Positions 8,970-16,294 of a DNA stretch of 64,000 nt are shown here, one piece after another; within the stretch, counting starts at the first letter, position 1; each line of letters begins with the position of its first letter. Under the pieces are notes generated by a model. It was not told where the DNA came from. It made no database searches and saw only the letters and a list, made by a program, of their open reading frames with translations. The translations under genes and the position numbers were made by a program. The stretch comes from Paraburkholderia mimosarum LMG 23256 = NBRC 106338 (GTDB lineage: Bacteria > Pseudomonadota > Gammaproteobacteria > Burkholderiales > Burkholderiaceae), in assembly GCF_000739815.1 (NCBI RefSeq), contig NZ_BBJJ01000007.1, forward strand, positions 1-64,000. Direction: 5' to 3'.

Positions 8970-10022
8970 ATGCAGGACGCTCCGAAAGCCCTAACGAAGA
9001 CATCCGCCCGAACGCCGCGCGGCGAGCGGGCCCCGAAATCGGACGCCGCCGCGCCGGCAACGACTGCCGCGTCCATGCACCGCTCGCCTCGCGCCGCGCG
9101 GCGCCGACGCGACGACTCAGCCGAATGCGAGATCGACGGCATACGCATCACGAGTGCAAGGCGCATCGTCGATGCGGACAGCGGCACCCACAAGCTCGAA
9201 CTCGTGCGCTACTACGAGCGCGCCGCTCGCTGGATCCTGCCGCATCTGCACGAGCGCCCCGTGTCGCTGGTGCGCGCGCCTCGGGGACTTGCCGGCGAGA
9301 TGTTTTTCCAGCGCCACAAAGGCCGTGCGCCGCTGCCCGAAGTCACCGAACACGAAGGGCTCGACCCGGGCCATCCGCCGCTGGTCACGATCGATACGGC
9401 GAGAGCGCTGGTGAGCGCCGCCCAGATGGACGTCATCGAGCTGCACACCTGGAACGCCCGCATCACCGACATCGAGCGGCCCGACCGCGTAGTGTTCGAC
9501 CTTGACCCCGATTCCGCGCTCGGCTGGGACCGCATGATCGAGGCGGCATTGCGCACGCGCGCGTTGCTCGCGGAACTCGGGCTCGAATCGTTCTGCAAGA
9601 CGAGCGGCGGCAAGGGCCTGCACATCGTCGTGCCGCTCACGCCCGAGGCGGGCTGGGACGACGTCAAGGCGTTCGCGCGCGCGGCCGCGCAGCATCTGGC
9701 CGCAGTGTGGCCCACGCAGCTCACGGCCACGATGGGCCCGGAGCACCGCAGGAAGAAGATCTTCGTGGACTACCTGCGCAATGCGCGCGGCGCGAGCACG
9801 GCGCTCGCATACGGCGTACGTGCCCGGCCAGGGTTGGGCGTGTCCGTGCCGATCGGCTGGGACGAACTCGAACGGACGACGGGCGGCGCGCAATGGACGC
9901 TCGCGACGATGAATGCGCGCTTTGCCGATATCGAGCACGCCGATCCCTGGGCGGGCTACGGCCACGTGCGACAACGGGTGACCGCTGAGATGACGCTCGG
10001 TCTCGAAACGGGCGGGAAGTAG
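8970..10022 (+). CDS. Stand-alone LigD-type polymerase/primase domain protein
   Basis: 350-residue protein matching the archaeo-eukaryotic primase-like polymerase domain of bacterial DNA ligase D, the end-joining repair enzyme. After a ~60-residue basic, Ala/Arg-rich N-terminal segment, the domain runs from about residue 65 to the end. The metal-binding DxD pair is Asp177/Asp179 (VVFDLDPD), followed by KTSGGKGLHIVVPL and KKIFVDYLRNARG. The ATP-dependent ligase and 3'-phosphoesterase domains of full LigD are absent, and the preceding 345 bp show no trace of them. The ATG at 8970 has AGGGGAA at good spacing; an upstream start at 8868 is possible. No ku gene lies in the window. It could be an independent repair polymerase or the surviving part of a reduced ligD. 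Confidence 0.85.
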   Translation: MQDAPKALTKTSARTPRGERAPKSDAAAPATTAASMHRSPRAARRRRDDSAECEIDGIRITSARRIVDADSGTHKLELVRYYERAARWILPHLHERPVSLVRAPRGLAGEMFFQRHKGRAPLPEVTEHEGLDPGHPPLVTIDTARALVSAAQMDVIELHTWNARITDIERPDRVVFDLDPDSALGWDRMIEAALRTRALLAELGLESFCKTSGGKGLHIVVPLTPEAGWDDVKAFARAAAQHLAAVWPTQLTATMGPEHRRKKIFVDYLRNARGASTALAYGVRARPGLGVSVPIGWDELERTTGGAQWTLATMNARFADIEHADPWAGYGHVRQRVTAEMTLGLETGGK

Positions 10023-10368
10023 CGGGGGATGCGCGCCATGGCGCGCTTCGCGCGGAGGCGCCACGGAACTGCGTGGCAGGTATCCCTCGCAGAACGCGGC
10101 CACGCAACGGGAGCAGGACAGTCGAAGCCCGGCGCGTGCGCTTGCGCCATTGGGCGGCGAGCAAATCGCTGCCGAAGACAAGCGGGATAAAACCTGGTCC
10201 GTTCGATGCATGCGCTCGGCGCAAGGCATCGCGCGGCGCGCTAGACTAGGTAACAGATCATCCGCCGCACGAGAGCGGAGCGCCGTACCGGCCATCGCGG
10301 CTTGCCGCGGTCGTTGCGTACGCCGCGATTCGCTCGCGGGCCCGGCCGTTCCCGCCAGGAGGTGACGC
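10023..10368. other. Intergenic region with a 16-bp perfect palindrome
   Basis: 346 bp with no supported gene. A perfect palindrome GCGCGCCATGGCGCGC lies at 10031-10046, 9 bp after the stop of the LigD-like gene. It has no U-run after it, so it is not a standard terminator. AGGAGGTGACGC immediately before 10369 is a near-consensus ribosome site for the next gene. Confidence 0.5.
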
Positions 10369-10938
10369 ATGCCTTGCCGCAGCTCCCGCCATACTCACCG
10401 CCACCGCGCGGTGCTCTTGCAGTTCGTCCTTGCCGTTTCCGGTGTGATCGCGCTGCCTGCGCTTGCGGCGACGCCGATCACGGTCACCTCGAAAGCCGCA
10501 ACCGACGGACCGATCCGCTACACCGTGCGGGTCGCGTCCAAACAGTTCGGTAACGCCCAGGAGACGCGCACGCTACGCTCCGGCGACACGGACGATTTCA
10601 CCTGGCGGACCACGCCGCCGGGCGGTGCGGTCGCGACCCCGCAAGGCTGTCCGGACTACGCCACGCTGCCGCTCGATGCGAACGGCGCAATGGTGCGGCA
10701 AACCCAGCTGCGGCTCGCCCCGATCGTGGCGAGCAACGGTATCGCCACCGTGCAGGTGAGCTTCCGGGCCCAGGCGCCGCACGGCACGCAGTCGGTGTCG
10801 AGCAACGGCGCGCAGCTGACGTGCCCCGCCGTCGTGGCGCATAGCGAGGTCGCCCATCTCACGATGCCGACCAACGGCACGGCGAAGACGCTCACGCTCA
10901 GCGACGGCACGCAGATCACGATCTCGGCGCAGCGCTAG
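10369..10938 (+). CDS. Hypothetical exported protein
   Basis: 189-residue protein without a family name I can defend. A signal peptide spans residues ~1-34 (basic RSSRHTHRHR start, hydrophobic LLQFVLAVSGVIALPAL, cleavage after ALA). The mature part is Thr/Ser/Val-rich and beta-strand-like, with two cysteines (PQGCPDY and LTCPA) that could form a disulfide in the periplasm. The ribosome site AGGAGGTGACGC is unusually strong, suggesting good expression. It converges with fetB, with 51 bp between the stops and no clear terminator there. Confidence 0.72.
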   Translation: MPCRSSRHTHRHRAVLLQFVLAVSGVIALPALAATPITVTSKAATDGPIRYTVRVASKQFGNAQETRTLRSGDTDDFTWRTTPPGGAVATPQGCPDYATLPLDANGAMVRQTQLRLAPIVASNGIATVQVSFRAQAPHGTQSVSSNGAQLTCPAVVAHSEVAHLTMPTNGTAKTLTLSDGTQITISAQR

Positions 10939-10989
10939 GAACCCCATGCCGTATGTGCAACCGGTGGCACGCAGCGCCGCCGCAATTGC

Positions 10990-11802
10990 TCATCCGCGTG
11001 ACTTGCGCTCGACCAGTCGCGCAACGAGGAAGCGATGCTCCGGCGAGAACAGCCGCCGGTACGCGAGCAGCACCGCGCCCACCGTGCCAAGCGCCGACGA
11101 AGCCGCGATCAGGAACATGATCACGATCTGGTAGCGCACCGCCTGAAGCGGCGATTGCCCCGCCAGCACCTGGCCCGTCATCATGCCGGGGAGGCTCACC
11201 ACGCCGACCACGGCCATCTGGTTGAGCGTCGGGATCATGCCGGCGCGCACCGCCTCCCGGGCGCTCGCCTGAGCGGCTTCCCAGCGTGTCGCCCCCAGCG
11301 CCAGCGCGCTTTCGACGCGATCGCGCCGCGCTGTCAGCTCCTGCATCATGCGCTCCACGCCGAGCGACACGCCCGTCAACGTGTTGCCGAGAATCATGCC
11401 GAGGATCGGAATCGCGTATTGCGGCTCGTACCACGGCCGGATCCGGATCACCACGAACAGCCCGACCGCCGCCACGAGCCACGCGCTCACCCAGATCGAA
11501 ACGATGCTGTCCGCGCGCTGTCCCCCGTACGTGCGCGCGCCGCGCTGCGCGCCCGCGAAGCCGGCGATCAACGTCATCAGCGCCATGAGCGGTAGCACGA
11601 CGTACCAGCGGTTGAACGCGAACACCCAGCCGAGCACATAGCCGATCGCGAGCAGTTGAACGACGGTGCGCACAGCCGCCCACGCCAGCTTGCGCTCCAG
11701 ATCGAGCTTGAGCAGCACGGAGACCGCCCCGTTGACGAACACGAGCAGCGCCGCAATGGCGACGTCGCGGATGCCGAGGTTTTGCAGTACGCCGGGGCTC
11801 AT
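10990..11802 (-). CDS. fetB: ABC-type iron export permease FetB
   Basis: 270-residue integral membrane protein of the UPF0014/FetB family, the permease half of the FetAB exporter linked to iron homeostasis and oxidative-stress resistance. About seven hydrophobic segments are visible, from the N-terminal VAIAALLVFVNGAVSVLL to the C-terminal YQIVIMFLIAASSALGTVG. The conserved cytoplasmic stretch around residues 155-200 includes ALGATRWEAA, and MIPTLNQMAVVGVVSLPGMM follows. The start codon overlaps the fetA stop by four bases (ATGA), so the two are translationally coupled. Confidence 0.92.
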   Translation of the reverse strand: MSPGVLQNLGIRDVAIAALLVFVNGAVSVLLKLDLERKLAWAAVRTVVQLLAIGYVLGWVFAFNRWYVVLPLMALMTLIAGFAGAQRGARTYGGQRADSIVSIWVSAWLVAAVGLFVVIRIRPWYEPQYAIPILGMILGNTLTGVSLGVERMMQELTARRDRVESALALGATRWEAAQASAREAVRAGMIPTLNQMAVVGVVSLPGMMTGQVLAGQSPLQAVRYQIVIMFLIAASSALGTVGAVLLAYRRLFSPEHRFLVARLVERKSRG

Positions 11803-12545
11803 TGTGCAGCGCCCTCGATGAATGGCGCGCGGGCGGCGGGCTCTTCGAGCACGCCGGCGCGCATCGTCAGATGCCGGGCGCCCACGCGCGACGCCTGCCC
11901 CGGATCGTGCGATACCCAGACAGTGGCCCGCGCGGTGCGCGCCTGTTCGAACCAGCCGGTGACGAGGGCCTCGACGGCGCGTGCGGACTCGGGGTCGAGC
12001 GAGGCGGTCGGTTCGTCGAGCAGGAGCGCCTCGGGATCGAGCTGCAGGACGCGCACGAGGGCGACGATTTGCGCTTCGCCGCCTGATAGCTCGGCGGTGT
12101 TGCGCGCGAGGAAATAGCTGGCGCGGCCGGCGGCGTCGAAGAGCGCGCTGGCGCGCGCGGCGTCGAATCGCTCGTTGCGGTAGGCCGCGAGCGTGTACGG
12201 GTAGCGCAGGTTGTCCTCGACGCTGCCATCGAGCAGTGCGGGCCGCTGCCGCAGATACGCGATATGGCGCCGATAGTGGACAATGCGTGCGCGCGTGACA
12301 GGCTCGCCATGCCAGCGCACCTCACCGCCGTCGATCGGGTCGAGCAGCGCCAGCGCTCGCAGGAAGACGCTCTTGCCCGAGCCCGACGGCCCGGTCAGCA
12401 CGGCACGCTCGCCTGCGCGCAGCGCGAAATCGGTGGCATGCAGCAGCCACTGGCCGCGTTGCGCGTCGCGCCGGGCAATGCGGTGTGCTTCGACGAGCGC
12501 CGCGCCTCTGGCGCCGGGTGGGGAAAGTTGACTGTGCTTGAGCAT
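11799..12545 (-). CDS. fetA: ABC-type iron export ATP-binding protein FetA
   Basis: ATPase partner of FetB. The 248-residue protein has Walker A GPSGSGKS at 52-59, the signature LSGGEAQ at 153-159 and Walker B ALLLDEP at 173-179. The frame stays open 30 codons upstream, but MLKHSQLSPPG at 12545 is the more natural start because the extension is Arg-rich and unlike the family. The single operon fetA-fetB is divergent from the AsmA-family gene, 129 bp away. No metal-responsive operator was recognised in that gap. Confidence 0.9.
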   Translation of the reverse strand: MLKHSQLSPPGARGAALVEAHRIARRDAQRGQWLLHATDFALRAGERAVLTGPSGSGKSVFLRALALLDPIDGGEVRWHGEPVTRARIVHYRRHIAYLRQRPALLDGSVEDNLRYPYTLAAYRNERFDAARASALFDAAGRASYFLARNTAELSGGEAQIVALVRVLQLDPEALLLDEPTASLDPESARAVEALVTGWFEQARTARATVWVSHDPGQASRVGARHLTMRAGVLEEPAARAPFIEGAAQ

Positions 12546-12674
12546 CGAAAGATTGCGGGGAAGATCGCATGCCCGCCACGAAAGGCAGTCAGGCGCCGGC
12601 AACCGGGCACGCTGACTGCTCCTGCGGGATTGCAATATGGCAGGAAAAACAACAACGCATAACGTGGAGCCCGC

Positions 12675-15170
12675 ATGACGTCACCGCAGCCCCAAGCCTT
12701 CAGCCACGGCCGCACGCTCGCCAGGATCATCGCATGGCTCGTCGCGGTTGTCGTCGTGCTGGTCGCCTTGGTGGCCGTCTTCATCGTGATGTTCGACTGG
12801 AACCACGCGAAGCCCTACGTGAATGAGAAGGTGAGCGAGGCCATTGGGCGGCCGTTCGCAATCGAAGGCGACATCAAGGTGGGCTGGCATAGGCCGCCCG
12901 GCCAGACGGGCTGGCGCGCCTGGGTGCCGTGGCCGCGCTTTTCCGCGACGCAGGTCGAGATCGCCAATCCGGACTGGACCCGGTCCCCGCATTTCGCCAC
13001 GCTCGACGAGATCGACTTCGAGGTGGCCGTGCTGCCACTGCTCGCGCACCACATCGTGATCCCGGTGATCAATCTGGTGAATCCGGCCATCGACGTCGAG
13101 CGCCTTGCAGACGGGCGCAATAACTGGACCTTCAAACTACCGGCATCGAACGGGCCTTCGAGCTGGCGTCTCGAGCTACATGACATCACGTTTTCGTCAG
13201 GCAATGTCACCGTGAGCGACCAGCAGACGAAAACCGACGTCAAAATCGCGGTGAGCCTGCTCGGCCATGGCATCCCGATCGGCAAGGTGATCGAGGAACA
13301 GGCAGCGGCGTCGCGCCGGGGTTCCGCCCAGGTGGTCGGGCGCGCTGGCGCAAACCGGCTCACGCACCAGTTGCGCAAAGAGCACGCTTCCGAGGCGGCT
13401 GCCGCCAGCGAGGCGAGCGCAGCCAGCGAGGCGAGCGCAGCCAGCAAGGCCAGCAAGGCGAGCGCAGCCAGCGAGGCGAGTGCAGCCAGTGAGGCCAGTG
13501 CAGCCAGCAAGGCGAGCGAAGCCAGTGAGCCCAGTGCAGCCAGCAACGCGAGCGGTGCCAGCGGCGCCACCTCTGGGCAGCTTCCCGTCAAACAGCCGTT
13601 TTACGCGATCGGCTGGTCGATCAAGGGAACGTACAACACGACGCCGCTCTCGGGCGATGGCAAGCTCGGTGGCGTGCTCGCGCTGCAGGACGCGAAGCGC
13701 CCGTTCCCGATCCAGGCCGACGTGCGCGCGGGCGACATGCATATCGCGCTCGTCGGCACGCTCACCGACCCCATGCATCTGGCCGCCGTGGATCTGCGCC
13801 TGTGGCTGCAGGGCCAAAGCATGGCGCATCTGTACGACCTCACTGGCGTGACTCTGCCCGAAACGCCGCCCTATGCCACGGAAGGCCGCTTTGTCGGGAA
13901 TTTCCAGCGCGGCGCGAGCGTATTCCATTACGAGAACTTCACAGGCCGCGTGGGCGGCAGCGATCTGAACGGCACCGTGGTCTATCGGCAGCGCCCGTCA
14001 CGGCCGCTGCTCACGGGCGAAGTGGTTTCGAATCTGCTGCAGTTCTCGGACCTCGCGCCGTTGATTGGCGCGGACAGCAAGGCGAGCAAGGCGAAGCGCG
14101 GCGCCCGGGTCGCGCAGCCGGCCGACCGCGTGATTCCGGTCGAGCCGTTCCGCACCGATCGCTGGACCGCCATCGATGCCGACGTCAAGTTCACGGGGCG
14201 GCGCATCGTCAAGCAGGGCAGCCTGCCTGTCCGGGATCTCTACGCGCACGTCACGTTGACCGATGGCGTGCTCGTGCTCGATCCGCTGCGGTTCGGCGTG
14301 GCGGGCGGCACGCTCGGCACGCGCGCCTCGCTCGACGGCGGCAGCAAGCCGCTCAAGGCGCGGGGCACGCTCGAGGCGCGCCATCTGAAGCTCAAGGAAC
14401 TGTTCCCGAACTTCAAGTCGATGGAGTCGGCGCTCGGGGAAATCAACGGCGATGCGTCGCTCTCCGCGACCGGCAACTCGCCCGCCGCGATCGCCGCGAC
14501 GTCGAACGGCGAGGTGAAACTGCTCGTCACGCAGGGCACGATCAGCCGCCTGCTCATGGAGGCGGCGGGCCTGAACGTGGCGAACGTGGTCTACGAGAAG
14601 CTGTTCGGCACGCGCGACGTGAAGATCAACTGTGCGGCCGCCGACTTCGTCGCCACCAACGGCGTGCTGGATCCGCACGTGTTCGCGCTCGACACTACCG
14701 ACGCCGTGATCGACCTCGACGGCCCGGTCGACCTGCGCGACGAGTCGGTGGACATGAAGGTGCACCCGCATACCAAGGGCTTTCGCGTCTTCACGTTGCG
14801 CTCGCCGCTCTACGTGAAGGGGACTTTCAAGAACCCGCGCGTGGGCGTGGATGCGGCCGCGCTCGCGCTGCGCGGGGGCGCCATGGTCGGCCTCGGGCTC
14901 ATCAACCCGTTCGCCGCGCTGATTCCGCTGATCGCGCCGAGCAACAACAAGCCGCTGCCGTGCGACGCGCTGTTCGCGCAGATGAGCCAGCACCCGGTGG
15001 CGCCGCCGCCGGGCCAGAAGAAGCTCGCGCCGCCGAAGCCCGTTGCCGGTGCAGCGGGCGCTAGCGGCGCAGCCGCCACCGACAAGGGCCCGAAAACGGG
15101 CACGACGAGGCGGGACGCGCCGTCATCGAATAACCAGCAGGGGCAAGAACCGCTCTATAAGGGAAGCTGA
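12675..15170 (+). CDS. AsmA-family protein with internal EASAAS repeat tract
   Basis: 831-residue protein of the AsmA family, inner-membrane-anchored proteins with large periplasmic domains linked to outer-membrane lipid transport and assembly. A membrane segment occupies residues ~17-41 after a short cytoplasmic start; the AsmA N-terminal domain follows (NEKVSEAIGRPFAIEGDIKV). Residues 240-296 are a low-complexity Ala/Ser/Glu/Lys insert built from a hexapeptide repeat. The C-terminal AsmA region (residues ~500-770) contains SLSATGNSPAAIAA and VDLRDESVDMKVHP. The tail is Pro/Ala/Lys-rich. It is larger than E. coli AsmA (about 617 residues), partly because of the insert. Confidence 0.88.
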   Translation: MTSPQPQAFSHGRTLARIIAWLVAVVVVLVALVAVFIVMFDWNHAKPYVNEKVSEAIGRPFAIEGDIKVGWHRPPGQTGWRAWVPWPRFSATQVEIANPDWTRSPHFATLDEIDFEVAVLPLLAHHIVIPVINLVNPAIDVERLADGRNNWTFKLPASNGPSSWRLELHDITFSSGNVTVSDQQTKTDVKIAVSLLGHGIPIGKVIEEQAAASRRGSAQVVGRAGANRLTHQLRKEHASEAAAASEASAASEASAASKASKASAASEASAASEASAASKASEASEPSAASNASGASGATSGQLPVKQPFYAIGWSIKGTYNTTPLSGDGKLGGVLALQDAKRPFPIQADVRAGDMHIALVGTLTDPMHLAAVDLRLWLQGQSMAHLYDLTGVTLPETPPYATEGRFVGNFQRGASVFHYENFTGRVGGSDLNGTVVYRQRPSRPLLTGEVVSNLLQFSDLAPLIGADSKASKAKRGARVAQPADRVIPVEPFRTDRWTAIDADVKFTGRRIVKQGSLPVRDLYAHVTLTDGVLVLDPLRFGVAGGTLGTRASLDGGSKPLKARGTLEARHLKLKELFPNFKSMESALGEINGDASLSATGNSPAAIAATSNGEVKLLVTQGTISRLLMEAAGLNVANVVYEKLFGTRDVKINCAAADFVATNGVLDPHVFALDTTDAVIDLDGPVDLRDESVDMKVHPHTKGFRVFTLRSPLYVKGTFKNPRVGVDAAALALRGGAMVGLGLINPFAALIPLIAPSNNKPLPCDALFAQMSQHPVAPPPGQKKLAPPKPVAGAAGASGAAATDKGPKTGTTRRDAPSSNNQQGQEPLYKGS
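13392..13562 (+). repeat. 18-bp in-frame tandem repeat encoding EASAAS units
   Basis: 171 bp inside the AsmA-family gene: nine 18-bp units plus one half-unit. They encode EAAAAS, EASAAS x2, KAS, KASAAS, EASAAS x2, KASEAS, EPSAAS and NASGAS. The core DNA unit is GAGGCGAGCGCAGCCAGC with synonymous and point changes. All length steps are multiples of three, so copy-number change would not shift the frame. Confidence 0.95.
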
Positions 15171-15186
15171 TACGGGAAGAGGATGC

Positions 15187-15226
15187 GAAAAACCGCTGCG
15201 CCGGGGAATCGACCCGTTGCAGCGGT
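15187..15226 (-). terminator. Rho-independent terminator for the 15332-15784 gene
   Basis: Inverted repeat ACCGCTGC (15192-15199) and GCAGCGGT (15219-15226). Read on the minus strand, the stem is followed by TTTTTC, the expected U-tract. It lies about 105 bp past the minus-strand stop and just beyond the plus-strand AsmA stop, so its tail only fits the minus strand. Confidence 0.7.
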
Positions 15227-15269
15227 GCAGTGGTTTGCCCGGGAAAGCGCGGCCTGGCGCGCGACGGCA

Positions 15270-15331
15270 AACCAGGCGACTAACCAGGCGACTATAGGCA
15301 ATTACAGCCAGCTACAGGCAACTACAGGCAA
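15270..15331. repeat. Short tandem repeats: 12 bp x2 then 10 bp x4
   Basis: Two exact copies of AACCAGGCGACT (15270-15293) run directly into four copies of a 10-bp unit: CTATAGGCAA, TTACAGCCAG, and CTACAGGCAA twice (15292-15331). The array abuts the stop codon of the minus-strand gene at 15332. Function unknown; it may simply be slippage-prone intergenic DNA. Confidence 0.8.
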
Positions 15332-15784
15332 CTAACGCAAGGACCGCGGCGCCGTGTCGCCGGCGGCATCCTGGCGGCGCGTGACCCGCCGCGTGCTCAT
15401 GGTCGAACGCGCTGCGCCGAACTCGGGCAGAACGCGTCCGCGCGCGCGGCTCGCGAAGACGAGAAAGCCGAAGCCGTCTGCCTCATACCAGTAACCGCCG
15501 TTCTCGAGGCCCTCGATCGGCTGCTCCAGTGCGTGTGCAATCGATTCGATGCAGCGCTTGCGCAGTTCGCTCGTGCCGGGATACGGGGGCTGCGCACCGC
15601 GCACGCTGCACAGGAGCACGTCGAGCCCCGGCAGGACATGCGCGTAGAGCACGGGCTCGTCCTGCGCGCGCGCACGCGCGATCTTGGTATCGAGTTGGCC
15701 GAACGGTTTGAAATGACTCAGCACGGCGAGAAACGACTCGTCGCCATCTGCCTTGACGCGTTTGCGCTTTTTCGGGAAGGACAT
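15332..15784 (-). CDS. Hypothetical protein
   Basis: 150-residue soluble protein I do not recognise. The start is strongly basic (MSFPKKRKRVKADGDE), the middle contains KPFGQLDTKIARARAQDEPVLYAHVLPGLDVLL, then YWYEADGFGFLVFASRARGRVLPEFG. No signal peptide or membrane segment is visible. The frame is open a further 38 codons upstream, but the ATG at 15784 starts the well-ordered part. It is divergent from the CHASE3-type kinase gene, 510 bp away, and is followed by a tandem-repeat patch and a terminator. Confidence 0.6.
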   Translation of the reverse strand: MSFPKKRKRVKADGDESFLAVLSHFKPFGQLDTKIARARAQDEPVLYAHVLPGLDVLLCSVRGAQPPYPGTSELRKRCIESIAHALEQPIEGLENGGYWYEADGFGFLVFASRARGRVLPEFGAARSTMSTRRVTRRQDAAGDTAPRSLR

Positions 15785-16294
15785 AAAAATTCGCCTGAAA
15801 AAGGTGGATTGCAAAACTCGCAGCGTTCCCATGCGACCACTCCCGGACTGGTGCGCCGCACGTCGATCCTTTATAGCACACGGATTTGCAGGGTTCACGA
15901 GGATACAGATGGGGACGGTCCGCTTTAACCGCGATCGGACCGCGTGAAGCGCTCCGCGTTGCCGCCCCTGTCCAGAATCCTCATTGCGTTCGCAAACGCC
16001 ATGCTGGATCGCACGTCGCGCTCATGTAGATATCCCGGCGCTCTCTCGCTTGTCTCCGTCTCAATAATAGACCTGTGCGTGCGCGCAGTGTGGCGAATTG
16101 CCGCAAAAAAGCGGGTTTTCCACGAGGCGAGGTGTGGGATGTCACATACGTTGTCATCCTGAAAATTCACGCCGATAATGTTGCGGTTCTGTTGCGCGCA
16201 GCCGCGCGCCGAGCCGGCGGCCGGCGCGGGAGATGACACGAAGCGCTGCAACTCGCCGGCGCGCCGCCCAGAGACGACACTGAACCGGACGGAC
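15785..16294. other. Divergent intergenic region, hypothetical gene / sensor kinase
   Basis: 510 bp with no supported gene. It is locally more AT-rich than its surroundings around 15780-15900 and 16060-16190, as expected of promoter DNA for two divergent genes. CCGCAAAAAAGCGGG near 16100 is a short inverted repeat with an A-rich loop. No consensus promoter pair could be assigned with confidence. Confidence 0.4.

Noticed and set aside
8611..8994. Plus-strand frame overlapping serB and the LigD-like start
   Set aside because: Arg/Gly/Pro-rich composition, overlaps two better genes, and does not contain ligase domain remnants.
10939..10989. Possible terminator between the exported protein gene and fetB
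   Set aside because: No convincing inverted repeat with a U-run in the 51-bp gap.
13392..13562. EASAAS repeat as a CRISPR or intergenic satellite
   Set aside because: Units are in frame inside an AsmA-family gene, contiguous without spacers, and too short for CRISPR.
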